Assembly (NCBI RefSeq): GCF_003073045.1
Contig: NC_037596.1
Location: 6,405,416 to 6,469,415, forward strand
DNA: 64,000 bases
Direction: 5' to 3'
Source of the DNA: Pomacea canaliculata
Lineage: Eukaryota; Mollusca; Gastropoda; Architaenioglossa; Ampullariidae
The position numbers and the translations under genes were made by a program. Shown one piece after another: positions 36,656 through 51,200 of the stretch. Each line of letters opens with the position of its first letter. Within the stretch, counting starts at the first letter, position 1. The notes below the pieces were generated by a model. The model did not search any database and had not been told where the DNA came from. It saw only the letters and a program-made list of their open reading frames with translations.

Positions 36656-37835
36656 AGTGTGGAGTAGTCCAGCTCCTTCAGCAACTATTGAATTACTACA
36701 AAACTTTGTAAACAATAAGCGATGAAACTCAGTCATTTGGTTAGGTCAATCCTATTGGAAAAGAGTTATATCTCTTAACATAAAAACAGGATGATATTAT
36801 TTTGAAGATCTAAATTTTTCTGGAAGCATGTACCTTTCTTTTAAAAATTTATGGTGACATGAGTGCACATGCAAATTCTGGATATTGGAATAGACATTAG
36901 TGAGTATTGATTGTAAGCCTGTATCAAAATGTTCATTCTGGAAATATGATTTGATATACTTAGGTTTAAAAGAATGTGCAATTTCACAATGGAATAAGAT
37001 ATAAACAGTTTCTCTAACTTCGAACATTAATTATAATTTTGATTCACCTTCCTCTTATGTTTAGTCATGATGTTTTGAAAATACTCCAGATTTGTCCATA
37101 CCTGAATTAAAGATCAAGACCTGAACTCACTGTGTTTAAGACACCATATATTGTGTATATAACATCTTGAACTTAATCTAGGCATTGGGTGGTTTGATGC
37201 ACAACCATTCAAATCTTTTTAAGCAGTCTTCAAAACTATTCAATTAAAAAAATGTCCATCATTCTTAATAATAATGAAGTTTAATAATACAGTGCAATAA
37301 ACCATCGACGGCAGGCTCAAGCTGCTGTACATACATATAAATATGTAAACATACATGTACTGAAGAACAGGCCATCAGCAGATATCAAGTGCACCTTGAT
37401 TCATGATTTAAACAGGTATGACAAAACAAAATTCCAACTTTTCCAAGCCCTCTTTCACATTTTTCAGACTTAAAATCCATTGGAAGCGTAAAAAAATACA
37501 TCATTTATGTATGCGTAGCCTTTAATTTTTTTTATTGTCAAACAGACAGTCTGACAAAAAGAGAATTTGATGAATACATATTCTGTAATGATGACAGTAG
37601 CAATAGTCACAAGTATAATTTCAACTGTTTCTAGGATCATATTACTTGGACAGAACGTATTTCCAGGATCTGTCTCTGACATTTTTGGCAACAGTTTCTA
37701 ATTTACAGCAATAGAACATGGCTATTTTCTAGACTTTCCATTTATTTCAAAGCATCAATTCACACTTCAATATAACAAAAGTAATTTAAAATGAGAATTC
37801 ATTAAAAATAATAATCTATAATCAATTTTCAATAT
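36656..37835. other. Gene-free stretch
   Basis: AT-rich DNA between a repeat copy and the LTR fossil. No feature seen. Confidence 0.4.
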
Positions 37836-40800
37836 TGTGACGGTCAGGGGTTGAGAGGGGACGGGGGTGGCATAGCCAGCCCTAATTGTTACCCCTCTAC
37901 CGTGTAAAAATCGTGGGTCCACGTGAATTTTGGACCTCACGTGCGAGTCAAGAATGTGCTCACCCCTGGTGGAGTGTGACAGGGGTGAGTATTAATAGAC
38001 GACGGTAAAAGGCCAAGGGGGCTGTTTGGAGTTGGGTTTTTTGGAAGCTGCTAGCTGGAGCGAGGTGCGTCACAACTATTGTCTGTCGTGGACTACTGAG
38101 GGGAGACTCTGCGCGGCCTTCAAGAAACAAGGATGATACCTCAGGACTGGAGACGCTGCACAGTCTCCAAGAAACTCTACGACTGTATACAAAGAGCGGA
38201 CTCTGCTGCAGTGAGTGAAGCGCCGGGCTCGAGACAGCTGAGTTTGACAACCGGAGTCGGCGCGACAACAACGACACCAGCATGACAGGAGAAACAACTA
38301 GGAGAAGGGTGGTCGAGTAGAGGAATTCCCCCATCATCTCCAACAGCCAGAGAGGTCGTTACAACGACTGGAGCGCAGGGAGTAAAGGCCTATCTTCAGA
38401 AACTCTACTGCTGTGTGCAGGGAGCGAGGAGGGCTAGAGCCGGCATGGGAAAGTCCAGGAGAGACCTGACTAGAGCGGAGCAGGTGTCAAGTGACTGGGC
38501 ACCATCGTCACCGACGTAGCGGGAACAGTAAGACTCCTACTCATTAGCTGAATTATCAGGGTAAGGGGAAAAGTTCGAACTGTTCAAGAAGATGGAGAAA
38601 CTCTGTGAAACGAACTTGTAGAGTGTGACATAGGTATTTAGTAGTGGTGCTGTTCACCCTGAGTCTTGTATGTGGTAGCGGTGATGTGCATCCCGAGTAA
38701 TCTAGCCACTCTACCGTGTTTTCTTGCTGGCTATGGGAAATAGATGATTTGGCATTTATATTCATTGATTTCATGCCATTTCAGGATAGTTAATTGCAGT
38801 TAAGGAAGAATACCATATGATTTATTGAGGATACATGTGTGATAACTTGTTGCTTTGTATAACTGTTATAATTTGTGTTGACCAGTGGGTTAGGAGGGCT
38901 AGCGAGATTTAAGCAACACGCTAGACCCCTGTCAGTAAATTGACGAGCAGCTCATGGGCAGATCTTCGTCTATTGTGTGAAAGAATGCGTGTGGATATTT
39001 TGTATGTGTTGCTCTGGTGAGAGCCGCATCTGTGACATTTGATGACCCTGACGTGGGTCTGCCTCGTCTGGTATTTTGTCGTGCAGAAATTGTCTTTGGT
39101 TGCTGGCCATTTTCCGTTTAGTAGTACAGCTATTGCTTTTTTTTTTTTTTGTTACTGATGGTAATATTGTTGTTTGTCTTGTAATTTATTCCTTTTCAAG
39201 TTCATTACAGATATTGCTTGATATGTCCTGTGTTTGTCCTTTGATTTTCTGATATGCATATTTATACCATCCTGTGATCCTGTCTCCAGTTCTACGGGTC
39301 TGTATAGTTCTACCCATAGTAAGGGACTAGTTCCCGTGCCTTCCTGTCTCTCGTCTGTCTCTAAACTTTCTGTTCTTCTTGTCTGGCTAAGTGAGTGATA
39401 AGGAGTATAAATATTGTCTTCTTTTCAGGGTCACTTTTGCTCCCTTAAGATTTTAAGAAAATTTTGGGCTGATTATGTATTGTACCAATGGCATTGTTTG
39501 ACTCTATTATTTATGCACGACAACCAATTTTCTCAATTTGATTTGTGTTTATATGCTTCATTGTGACACTGGGGAGAATACCCGTGCATTTTGGGGATTC
39601 TCGGAATCATGAATGTTTCCCTTTGATGGTTGGTTATGACAGTTTGAGGCAAGTTAATATTATTGTAGTTGTTTACATATTTATGGTGAAGTTATTGGAT
39701 GTTTGCTTGTTGATCCCTGAAATTTGATTTTATTGCGGTAGCTGTGTTGACATACCTCTGGTGAGGTTAGTGGATGTTTACATGTTGTTTGAGAACTGAT
39801 TTTGTTAACTTCTGTGAAATTCTGGTGAACCTGGTGCAGGTTTAGAGCTTTACTGTGTATAGGTTTGAAAACTTTGAGTGGTTGTTTACCCATGCAGTTT
39901 AATAGCATTAACCTGTGAGTAGTGAATTGTTGTAAACATGGCAGTACCGACTAGGGATGTAGCTGCTTACCTAAGGGAATGTGAACTGATTGGTCTTAGA
40001 GACGAAGCCTTTGCTAAATATGTCCTACAGTGTCTAGAGCGACAGGAAAGATATGAAGATAGGATAGCTAAGAAAGAAGAGGCTGATAGGATAGCTAAGA
40101 AAGATGAGGCTGATAGGATAGCTGAGAAAGACGAGGCTGATAGGATAGTTAAGAAGGAAGAAGCTGAGGCTGAAAGGGCAGCAAGAGAAAGTGAAGCCAA
40201 GCATCAGTTTTAATTAGAGAGTCTACGTCTTGAGCGGGGAACCAATTCGAGTGCATCAAGCAGTAATGGGAACCAAGCCCCAAGAGGACTCACCCATAAG
40301 ATCCAAGTATTCAAAGAGGACACTGATGATATCAACGCCTTTGTGAGATGATTTGAAGCTCAGGCACAGACTCTTAAATGGCTCAAAGATATTTGGCCCT
40401 TACAAATGTCCACGGCTTTTCATGGAGAAGCCCTCCTGTTATATGATAGGCTGTGTACAGGGTCCCATAGATTACGACAAACTAAAACGAGAACTGATAA
40501 TCAAGTTTCAGTGTACCACCAAAGGATTTTGAGATAAATTTAGATCGGCGAAACATCAAAATCAAGAGTCAATGCATTCTTTTCAAACTTGACGTCGGAT
40601 TTTCAATAGTTGGATTGATTTGTCCAAAATTAAAAAAACATGAAGGACTTCATGACCTGTAAGTAAGAGAGCAGATTCTGCAAAGTGTGTTTAGCGATTT
40701 AGCAGGTTTTTTTTGAGAGAAAGAAACTTCCAGAGTGCCAAGGAAATGATTGATAGATAGTGCAGAATGTTATCGCCAAGCCCATTCCTATAAGTCTATG

Positions 40801-41570
40801 GCCCGAAGTAGTGACAATCCAATGTTCGCCAGTGTGAGCCAAACTACAGGTGGAAATACGCGTTCTCCTCGCAAGGGCAGGCCGCGTGACAATCGCATGC
40901 AGGGTCATGGCTACTCTCCAAGGGCTCACTCTGTACTGGGAAGAGGATCCAGTGAGGTATGACCAACTGGGCGGTAATCACCACGACGGATGAGTATACA
41001 ACTCCACCATCACCGGAAAAGAGGTCTCCGACTTTAATTAGGAAGATCCAGTGCTATGCATGCTGGAGATTCAGACACATTGCCCGAGTGTGTGCAAACA
41101 CGCTAGGGACTAAAACCCCCAAGCCTGACAATCGAGAACCTCCAAAACCAGCAAATATTGGCATTCTATGCTCTTCTTCAACGCAAGAAGAACTGAGACG
41201 ACTAGAACTTTACCCAGGGACAGTTTGAGGTAGAACCATCCAGGTGTTGCGAGACACTGGAGCAACGACAGCAGGAATTCCTGCTGACCTGGTTCAGGAC
41301 AATGAATATTTGGGTCACAGCCAGGCATGCATAACATTTGGGGAAAATATTGAAACTTTCCCCGTAGCTCGCGTGTTAGTGGACACACCTTTTTATAAAG
41401 GCTACTTGCAATGTTGTGTGATCAAACACCCTGTGACTGATTTGATCATAGGAAATTTCCTGGGAGTACAGGACTATATGGAAAACAACATACCCACAGC
41501 TATGTTGGTGACTTTGCACTGTGGCAAAAAGAAATGTTTAAAAGGTTACAGGAGATGGTGAAAATAATCT
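37836..41570 (+). mobile_element. Ty3-like LTR retrotransposon fossil, incomplete
   Basis: A block of about 1.2 kb (37836-39037) begins TGTGAC and ends TGTGACA, as LTRs do. It is followed by a TTTGATGACCCTGACGTGG-like junction typical of the primer-site region, a long leader, a gag-like region from about 39938 with a Glu/Lys/Asp repeat, a zinc-knuckle-like part near 41050, and a protease-like part near 41250-41450. No reverse transcriptase, integrase or second LTR is seen before the similarity stops near 41570. The element is broken, with several breaks and loss of its 3' half. It looks moderately old. It lies beyond the 3' end of EI24. Confidence 0.75.
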
Positions 41571-42251
41571 TAACTGCAATTAGACTATTTTCAAAAACAG
41601 GAACTCTCAAACTGATGTAAGTCTGGAAACAAGACGATTGTGTATTTTTCCCACATAATAAACATTTTGTTTGAAATAAAGGAAGAGTGGAATAAAAAAA
41701 CAAAAGCAAAGTAAAATAATCCCATGAAACAAGCTTCTCTTTCATAAAAAATGTGGTCATACTTCAGTTGAAGATGCTGGAAACAATGAAAACTGTGAGC
41801 TCTTAAATACCAGGCAAAAGAAATCACTTATCATTTCCACTGCTAATCGGATACCACAGATATCTCTCTGTCAGACCTTGTCTTGAAAAAAGATCGTACT
41901 TTGCTCATTGTGCGCAGCAGTCCATTGCTCAAGTAGATTGCTGGCCCATATATTTTCAATGAAAAGATGCTGGAAAAAAATCCACAATTAATTAAATGAT
42001 TAAACTGTGCTTTAGAGACAAAACTCAACAGTAGTTAAAGCAAATGAGGGACCACATATGAAACCTTTTTGATATCTTGCAAGTTGAGCAAGAGAGACAT
42101 AATTATTGATGCCTTTATACTACATGGAACTACATATAACAATCCTGTCTTACGAAAGACACCCCACCATCTACTCACACACATGCATATCATCCACAAG
42201 TCTGTGCACATTCTAACAACTTTTCTGTAAAAGAAACCATCAAGACTACAC

Positions 42252-45200
42252 TCACAATGGCTGCTTTGGCTCTTCTGTTTCATTTGCACTGACAATCAAG
42301 ACTGGATACAGGAGAGCCGAGACGAAATACCTGCAGGTAATGCCACAATATGAAATATTACATTTTTGTACTCAATAAAATTCCTTATATACAGTATGAA
42401 TAATAATTACTGAAACAGAAATAATTCATTTTCATATTTTTTAATATAATCATATATTTAGAGAAAAAGACAATCTCATAGTGGATTATATCATCCTGTC
42501 AATCACGATGAAGAAAATACATTCCCTGTCCAAAATCTCTATGTATGATACCACCTCATAACTTTTGAGAGACCTTAAATACCTGCAAAAACACAAAAAC
42601 AGTTGGCATCTTTATGACTCACTCAAGCATACATTTTGTTTTGAAGTCAAAGGACATCCAATAAGCAACTGCACAGACTAATTATCATAAAACTAATTAA
42701 ATATTACTGCTGCCTTACCTGACACCATAGGACGTGAAACAGGAAGTCAAAAGTGCGAGAGGTAGACCAAAGCCCAGATAGTATGGCCAGTTATTCTCTA
42801 CCACATGCACTCTCACATGTGGCTCAATACCTGAATGACAAATACTAATTAAGACCTATGTAAAATGCAAAAAGTAAGACCAACTTATAGAATTGTTTAC
42901 ATCAACGAATGCATGCATCTATATAAAGAAATACAATTAATATATTTATTACTTTGCTCAAGTGAAAAAAGTAAACGCCTCATAGTTAAGTGACTAAAGG
43001 GGACAGTGAACTGTCTTAACTCGCTGATTCTTCTTGGTCTGAACCTGGTTTAGGATTAACAATTGTTCTTAACTAGGAAGAAGGATGCTCTGAACTTTGT
43101 TTAAACAGATTCTAACCCATATTTTCACACAAAAGTGGCATTAATTATGACAACAATACCACTAAGTTTCATGATTTCTATTGTTTTGCTGATGCACATC
43201 TATCCAAAAACTTCGACTGAAGTGTGCAACCTCTGGGTTGCCAGCTGAAAAGGCTGTGGAAGCCTTGAGATTTTGATTTGAGGATGGCTGAACATCAAAT
43301 ACTTTCTCTGATTCTGAGGTGATATTCACAACTTGCGATTGAGTCAGCCATTGTTTTTGCCTAATAAGCATGACACTTCCGGAATTCCATGCGCTCGAGT
43401 TACTTTGTCGAGTGCTTGTTAATCTTTCGAAACCAGCAAAATTCCTTGTTCCGATGTGGCTTGAATGTCCGATATTTTAAGGGTCTTACTTCAATCCCAA
43501 AAGTTTGTATTCAGAGGTGAGAATTACTTTAAACATAAGATGTGAACTAGCTTCAAGGTAGGAAAAAAACAAATACTCAAATTATGATCTAATATGGGTT
43601 CTTCCTAGTCATTTGTATGCTACACCTGCTGAGAATTAGGTTCCGTAAGGGAGGAAAAAGACAACAGCTTTATTTATTTTATAACATATTGGGATTTCTT
43701 ACTCATCTGCACATTTCACCTATAATTTAACTCTTTCTCTCCTATAAGTTAAAGGCGGTCAGACCCATTTGTACACATAAATTTACCCCTATTTCAAAAA
43801 ATTATTAAAAAATAACTAAACAAGATAGAAGAATAATTCAAATTGAAAATGAGAGATCAAAATGTGTAAAAAGGGATCAGTCTACCTCCATCTTGCTAGA
43901 GAACTCACTTTTATGATAATCCAACCAAAATTAGGTACTATGAAGTAGAGTTTTGAAAAAGTTTTTTACATATTTCAAATATGGAATGGCCTGAAAAGCA
44001 GATGAAAACCATTTTTACACCATTCGTGGTCAAATTCTCCTTCATCTGACACAGGAATATCCTCTGAGATGTTGCTTCTGTTGCTAGTCGATGTTCCAGA
44101 TGCGTGATGTTTACGATCGGTGCGGATTTAAACATTGTTTTGCCAGCCGCCTTGACATGTTTACAACCGAAAAGGACAGTCACAGGTAGTGTAGAATATT
44201 GGTGAGACTTCCATTCAAACGTACTTCCTTCGTCGTGTAAGGAGATAATTGCGTTCAGAAATGCCTAAACTATCTTATTAATTTTTTCTTCTAAACCACG
44301 AGCTGTATAGGCCTAAAAATATTACAACAATGCTTCACACGGGGTAGTGCGACACGGAGACAAGCGAGCGGTGCGCCTTCAGCCTACAGAGTTCAACGTG
44401 GAGAGAAAGAGTTAACCCGTGCCTACAAGGGGGTCGCGAAGGTGGTCATTTTTTTAAAAAGTTTCTTATACTGGTATTAGTGAAATTAGTTTACATTGTG
44501 TAACCGAGTGGTGAGGGCGATCAAACTCCAAATCTCTTCTCCCTATTCAAGTACACTGTCTCGGCAATGCAGTGACTTCTCACTTCCAAAACTCAAAACA
44601 CAATCCCCCTCTCAACAATTAAGCCTCCAATCTCCCTCCTCTCACCTTTTGCCCTCTCTCTTCCCCAATCTCTCATCGCTGACTCCCCTCTCCCTCTCCA
44701 GTCACACCTCTCTTTTTTTTTAAAAACATCTAAAAGGCACGCATTCAGGAAACGTCCATCATTCACACCCTTTTATTCGCACGTGCTCAGTCCTAGTACT
44801 CTATAGGTCCCTGACAGAAGGCCATGACCAGACAAGGGAAGGACCCCACCATATTACAAACAACTGACAAGATGAATGCTTTCGTCCGAAACATTTCGTT
44901 GTGGACGCAGAAGATACTCCAAGAAAATATTTTTGATATGTTTCCGTGATTGTGTAAGTGCAAGGCTGACGTTAACTTGAATCTTGATCAGGTGAAGAAT
45001 GTAATTATTGCCCATCTAAGCGGACTGCAAGAAAGGTTTCAGCATTATTTCGCTGAAATTGATGTGACTAAATACGATTGGATTCGTAATCCATTTCTGG
45101 CTGATCCTAGCACAAGCGGGTTGTCCACGCAAGAAGAAGAGCAGCTCATTGACCTTTCGAGTGACCAATCCCTGAAAATGGTCTTCCAAACAACACCAGT

Positions 45201-48200
45201 GCCAACATTCTGGATTAGCATCAACGGTGAATATCCTCTCCTTTCTGAGAAAGCAATGAAAGTTCTGCTGCCATTTTCAACTTCATATATGTGTGAGCAA
45301 GGATTTTCAGCATTGGCAGCACTGAAGTCGAAATACAGAAATCGTGTGGACGCAGAGGCTGAGCTGCGAATAGCAGTGGGTACGAACATCGCACCCAGGT
45401 TCGCTTCTCTGTGCAACAGCAAGCAGGCTCAACCTTCTCATTAATCAAAGTGAGTGTCCAATAAAATAATATTTATTAGCACCACAGAATTTGCTTTAGT
45501 AAAATTTCATTAACAGTTATACTTCTTGCAGATACGAACTTTGTTCTTCCGTTGTTGATTTCCTCGACGCGGCGTTCGAGGTTAGCTAAGGCTCCCCACC
45601 CCCGCTCTTCCACCGACCTAGCTGGCTAAGGGGGTCGCGGACGTACCGGTGTTCGTCAGGGGGGTCGCCACATGTAAAAGGTTGAGAACCGCTGAGTTAA
45701 CCCTACACCCTCCCTATCCCCCCAAAAAAAATTATGACTAGACTGGTGTGTTCTCTTGGAATATAGTTTGTGAAATCTGCATGAACATACCCATGTTAAA
45801 CCACTTGTATTCAAAGGCATACAGTCCATACTGTACTCCCATGTGGAATAAAGCAATGATCTCCCCTAGCCTTGCCACTGGCACAATGCTGAACAATGTT
45901 GTCTGAAATATTACAGAAATATTACACAATAAACAATAATAATAATATTACACAATAATAATACACAATTTTAAATGACTGTATCTTGTAACTATTATTT
46001 CCATACATACACAGTGTTTGGACTGCTATTAATTTTACTTTACTTCATTTGTATTAGTTTTTAAATATTCCAATATTCAACTGAAGTAAGTTAAAAATCA
46101 GTGCAGATTATAATTCATGTAAGAAAAAATAATATGGCAAGAGAAGGCAAATAATTTACCTGTATGCTGAAAAACATCTGCAGAATAAAGCCAAATGCTA
46201 AGTCAGCTATGATAAGGCTGAAACTTGGAAGCTGGGGTTTGCCTCTCAATTTGATATATGCTGCATCAGCGATATCCTTCAAATGAAAAATTTTAATATT
46301 ATGCAAATATTGTTTTAGACAGAGGAAAATCTTCTACAGAACGTTTTAAAGAAAACCAAACAATGAACAAAATACAATCTTGGATGATTTTGGAGAATCA
46401 TGCATGCATGTGACTTTCACCCCAAGCTGATGGTTTGAACACTTTTGGTTTGATGTTGGATGTTGGTTAAAAAAAATTTATTCTCAAAATTGCTGTCCAC
46501 CACAGTGTACAAGTTCTGGCCCACAAATAATACTGCTGTCTTCTTCTGTATACAGTTCAGGCCCACAAATGTCTGATATGGATTCCCAAAGGATGAGCAA
46601 ATGAAAAAGCTTTGCTGGTAAAAATTCATTTGAGCCTACTACTTTATTTGTACATGTGCAAACATGTCTGTATGTGTAGCATGTGTGTAGACACTTTGTA
46701 AATGCTATCAGAAGGATGTATGTGTGTACTAAATAGTCATGATTATTCTTAATGCACTTTCACTGCACAACCACAAACAGAATATTGTGCAATGGGTGGA
46801 AAAAAAAGTTTTGTTACAATATACTTTGTTGTCTCTAGAACTTTCTAATTATTTAAAAATATATTGTACAGACTCAAAGCAGTTGTTTTTCTATGCTTTT
46901 CATAGGAGCAAGGGCATATTTTTCACACACATAATTACAAAATGGCGGATTGTGGTGACTCAGAGGACAGCAGCATCAGGCAGGCTGAGATTGTATAGGT
47001 TGCAAGAGTGTGACACACAGTGGTGAAACTACAGCTTGATGAAATATCTTCTTCTTCTCTTCTTCGTTCCTATTTGCCCCCAGTGGAGCATAGGGCTGCA
47101 ACCACACGCCGCCATCGGACCCGGTCCTGGGCATCCCTTTCTAGTTGGGACCATGTCATGCCAGCTGTCTCTGCCTCTCTGTGGACTGATCGTCTCCACG
47201 TCTGTCTGGGTCTCCTAACCTTGCGCCTCCCCTGTGGGTTCCAGCCCAGAGCTTGTCGCGTTATATTGTCGGCTGGCTTTCGTAGAGTGTGGCCAATCCA
47301 GCCCCACTTTCGCTTCTTGATGTCTAGGCTGGCAGGGTTTTGGTTGGTTCTCTCCCACAGGGCGGTATCGGAGATCCTCTCAGGCCATCGGATGTTAAGA
47401 ATGCGGCGCAGACATTTATTGATGAATGTCTGTATCTTGTTGGTGATGGCATTTGTCACCCGCCATGTCTCAGACCCATACAGAAGGACTGACTTTACAT
47501 TGGTATTATAGATGCAGATCTTGGTGTGTAGAGACAAAGCCTTGGAGTGCCAGATAGGTCTTAGGGAGTGGAATGCAAGCCTGGCTTTGTTTATTCGGCT
47601 TCTGACATCTTCATCTGTACCTCCGTCTTTGCTGCTGACTATGCTGCCAAGGTAGGTGAAACGGTCAGACTCTGTAATTCTCCATGTAGTTGGAGTGGGG
47701 CTTCTTGCTTTGTGCTGACCCGCATTACCTCCGTTTTTTTGATGTTGTTGGTCAGGCCAGTCATTGCTGCTTCTTCTGCGAGCCGAGTGAGCTTTGTCTG
47801 TGCGTGTTGCTGCTTGTGGGACAACAGGCTGATGTCATCTGCAAAGTCAAGATCCTCAAGCTGCCTGGCGAAGGTCCACTGAACGCCCGTGTCGCTGTTA
47901 GAGGTTGTTCTTCTCATGATCCAGTCTATGACGATCAGGAAGATTGTTGGTGAGAGCAGACAACCTTGCCTCACCCCAGTCTTCACTGCGAAGGGGTCAG
48001 TCAGCTTACCCTTGTGTATCACCCGACATGTCGAGTTCTCATACAACTGCTGGATGATGGCAATGAACTTTGGTGGAAATCCGTAGTGCTGCATCAGTTT
48101 CCAGATGGTTTCTCTGTCTACGGAGTCAAAGGATTACAATGAAATATAGCAGACTAATTTTTTAACTGGATAATTTTTTTTATGGCCCATAAATGATGTT

Positions 48201-51200
48201 ATAAATTTCAAAAAGGCCCTTTAAGGAAAAAAGGTCCCCCGTCCCTGCTCTTCACAAAAGTAAAATTTCTTCAAGTTGCCATTAAGTTTGATGTGAAAAA
48301 TGCTGATTGCTTTTCAACTAAGAGCTTACCCTACACCCACCCATAGAATTCACTAATGTAAATTGTTAAAGTAAATCTTTAGCTCATGTTCTTTGATATG
48401 CACAAAAAGCTTGATTTAGGATTGTGAAAGCAAATAGCATGATGTCAAATGATAAGTGGTGAGTTTTCAAGCCTAGATGGCTTTTCTTGTGCCAATCAAC
48501 AGTTCTATTTTTGCGTTAAAAAAATAATGTTCATTCTGTAAACATACAGCCTAGTACAGACAAGTCTAGAATCCTGAAATATGCAATGTCTTTTAGAAAC
48601 AGTTACTTGGAATGAAAGAACCCAAAACCTAGAAAAAAATTCTCTACGACAACCTGTCAAAAACTGAACTAGTAGAATGTAGCTATAGTTATATCAGGCA
48701 TAATGTGACAGCAAACATGAGAAATAACTTACCTGAAACCACAGAAGGTTGACAAGTCGTGACAAACTTAACAATGGCATGACCCAGCAGCTTTGAAACA
48801 CGAATCCAAGCACAAACACAAGCTGATTCCAGATGTGGTCATCATCACTAGATGCTGCTGCTGTCAAAAACAAAATTATTATTTATTAAACTCTTTAAAA
48901 AAACAAAAAAAAACCTTCACTCTTTTTGAATGATATGCATCATTTAAAAAGTGAAGATCACAACACTTAAAAGACATACACATTTAGTGACACATATGCT
49001 CAAAAGACTCCATTCATCCCCCTTATTAATGAAATAGCAGGGAGAAACATGCATCTCAAGAAAATGATAATAAAAAAAACTGATTTCCTCGCCTGCTCAA
49101 ATCTCAAATTTGTGCATTCAAAAGTATCTGTTTTGAGAATCCTGGATAAGGATTCAGGCGATGCTGATGTGTCATCGGTACAGAGATCCGCCAACCGAAG
49201 TGCTATATCCAAGAAGGTGAAGCGTCAGCACCTATGTGCTTCTGGACTGATGACCAGCGGATTATATCCAAGTTAGGTGGACAGTTAACATGGGAGTTTA
49301 CCGAGGTGATCATCAGAAAGCTGTATCCAATGCAGGTTTACATCCGAAAACAGGAAATTAGTTAATACAGGGGCTCACCCAAGATGATGATTGGCAGGTT
49401 ATCCAAAGTGGGTGAGTGGTTAATATAATTTACACGATGATGAACCAACGATCACAGAGTTATCAAAGGGAGTGGATCATCGACACTGGAGTTCGCACGA
49501 ACTGTCGACCGGTAAATTATATCCAAAAGAACTAGGCGAGTGATTAGTTAACGCTGCGATTCACCCAAAAATGATGAATATATTAAAATCCAACACCCCT
49601 ACTGTGGTCCACAACTTGCAGAGTAACCTTGTTGTGGTTAGTTCCAGGAAAAATATTATTTCAAAGTTACCCTTCAGTAGAGAAGAAGTTGACTCAGCAC
49701 TATCCTTCGGTAGGAGAGGTGTTACCACCTGTTTTAATGTATTGCTAGCATTTTAGAGGTCTATCCTGTCCACAGATTTCTGCTAAATGCCTGGGAAATG
49801 TTGTGCCGCTACCTTAATTTTCCCCCTCTACTTGTTTGACCAATCAGGCCATTAGCAACTAGGTAGCTAAGGTGATTGGTAAGGTGACGCCAGCTAACTT
49901 CATAATTGTAATCCCTCCATTGATTAAATCGTATTGGTTCACATCACATCATGCCACTCTGCTCCCTTGAAGATTAGAATTATACTTCCGAAAGAAAATT
50001 TACAATTGTTACTGCATCGTGGTGTGATGTAATAATCTGGGCTTGCGTCCCATACCACATTTCCCCAGAACGTGCTGCGATTCTAGCTATGCTTGAACAA
50101 ATAAAATAAAGTTGGAATTTGAACTGTGAATCGCTACTTGGATATGAAGTCCCTGTTGTAAATTTTCACACTTTAGGCTTTTGTGACAATATGCAAGTAA
50201 ACAAATAAACATAAATTGTGATGGTCACTGCAGCTTGCAAAATCTGATGGACATGAATGATGCTGACCTTCAGAAGCAATGTCTTTTTGTTCTTACTCTA
50301 GGGGAAAGTGAGTGCTGAAAGATATCAGCTAAAATCAGGCAAAAACTAGAGACCTTTGAAACCAAATGTCTGAGGAAAATTTTCAAGATATTCTGGCTTA
50401 TTATAATTACCTACAAAGAAATCCTTACAAGAGCCAGCTGCACAAATATGACAACCACAGTCCAAAAAAGAAGTTGGAAATGGCTAGGGCATGTACGCAG
50501 AATGAAACCACAGGCACCACCAAAAATACCCCTTCATTGGACAGCTGATGGCAAGAGGAAGCATGGTTGGCCATAACATGGCAAAGGTCAGTAGAGAGAG
50601 AAATTAAAGGACCAGAAACTGTTTTGGAACAGCATGGCTAAACTTGCTGCTGATGGAAAAAATGGAGGTTGCTAGTGAATGCCATACGAAGAGGAGTAAC
50701 GATGCTTACCATGAAGTATTATGAAGTCATTCTTTGTCATCTGCTACCTTCACACAATCCTCAGGTTCAAACATGTAAGGTTTAATATTTAAAGGCTAGA
50801 GAACAGCATTTCACACTTGTCTTCGCTTCTAGAGCACAATAAATGAAGATCGTCTGATGAGCCTAATGTATTGTTCCACCTTTGGTCATTATATGCTTAC
50901 CAAGACACCACCAGCTATGATGTCACATTAATTCATGCACAAGATTGAGATTTGGCAGGACTTGTTGACTATAGGTGCAAATCACCAACTTTCAAATTAG
51001 ATAATAACTGCTATTTTAAGCGCTAAAAGCTATAGAATATACTTATATTATCTCTGCATACCAGAATCTGTTTACAACTCAGACCACTTGGTTAGGTCTT
51101 TAACATTCCCCACTCTATGCTTAGGAATTTTTTTGGATAAATTGTACCTGTATAGTTAAATGTTTTGCTACACATTTAAAACAAAGTGTATGACAAATGT

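Noticed and set aside
45045-45422. Minus-strand 125-codon frame
   Set aside because: Antisense shadow of the hAT transposase coding region.
46942-46998. ATGGCGGATTGTGGTGACTC start-like context in an EI24 intron
   Set aside because: The frame closes after 18 codons and no donor site or partner exon is seen.
47020-47511. Plus-strand 163-codon frame
   Set aside because: Antisense shadow of the LINE reverse transcriptase tail.
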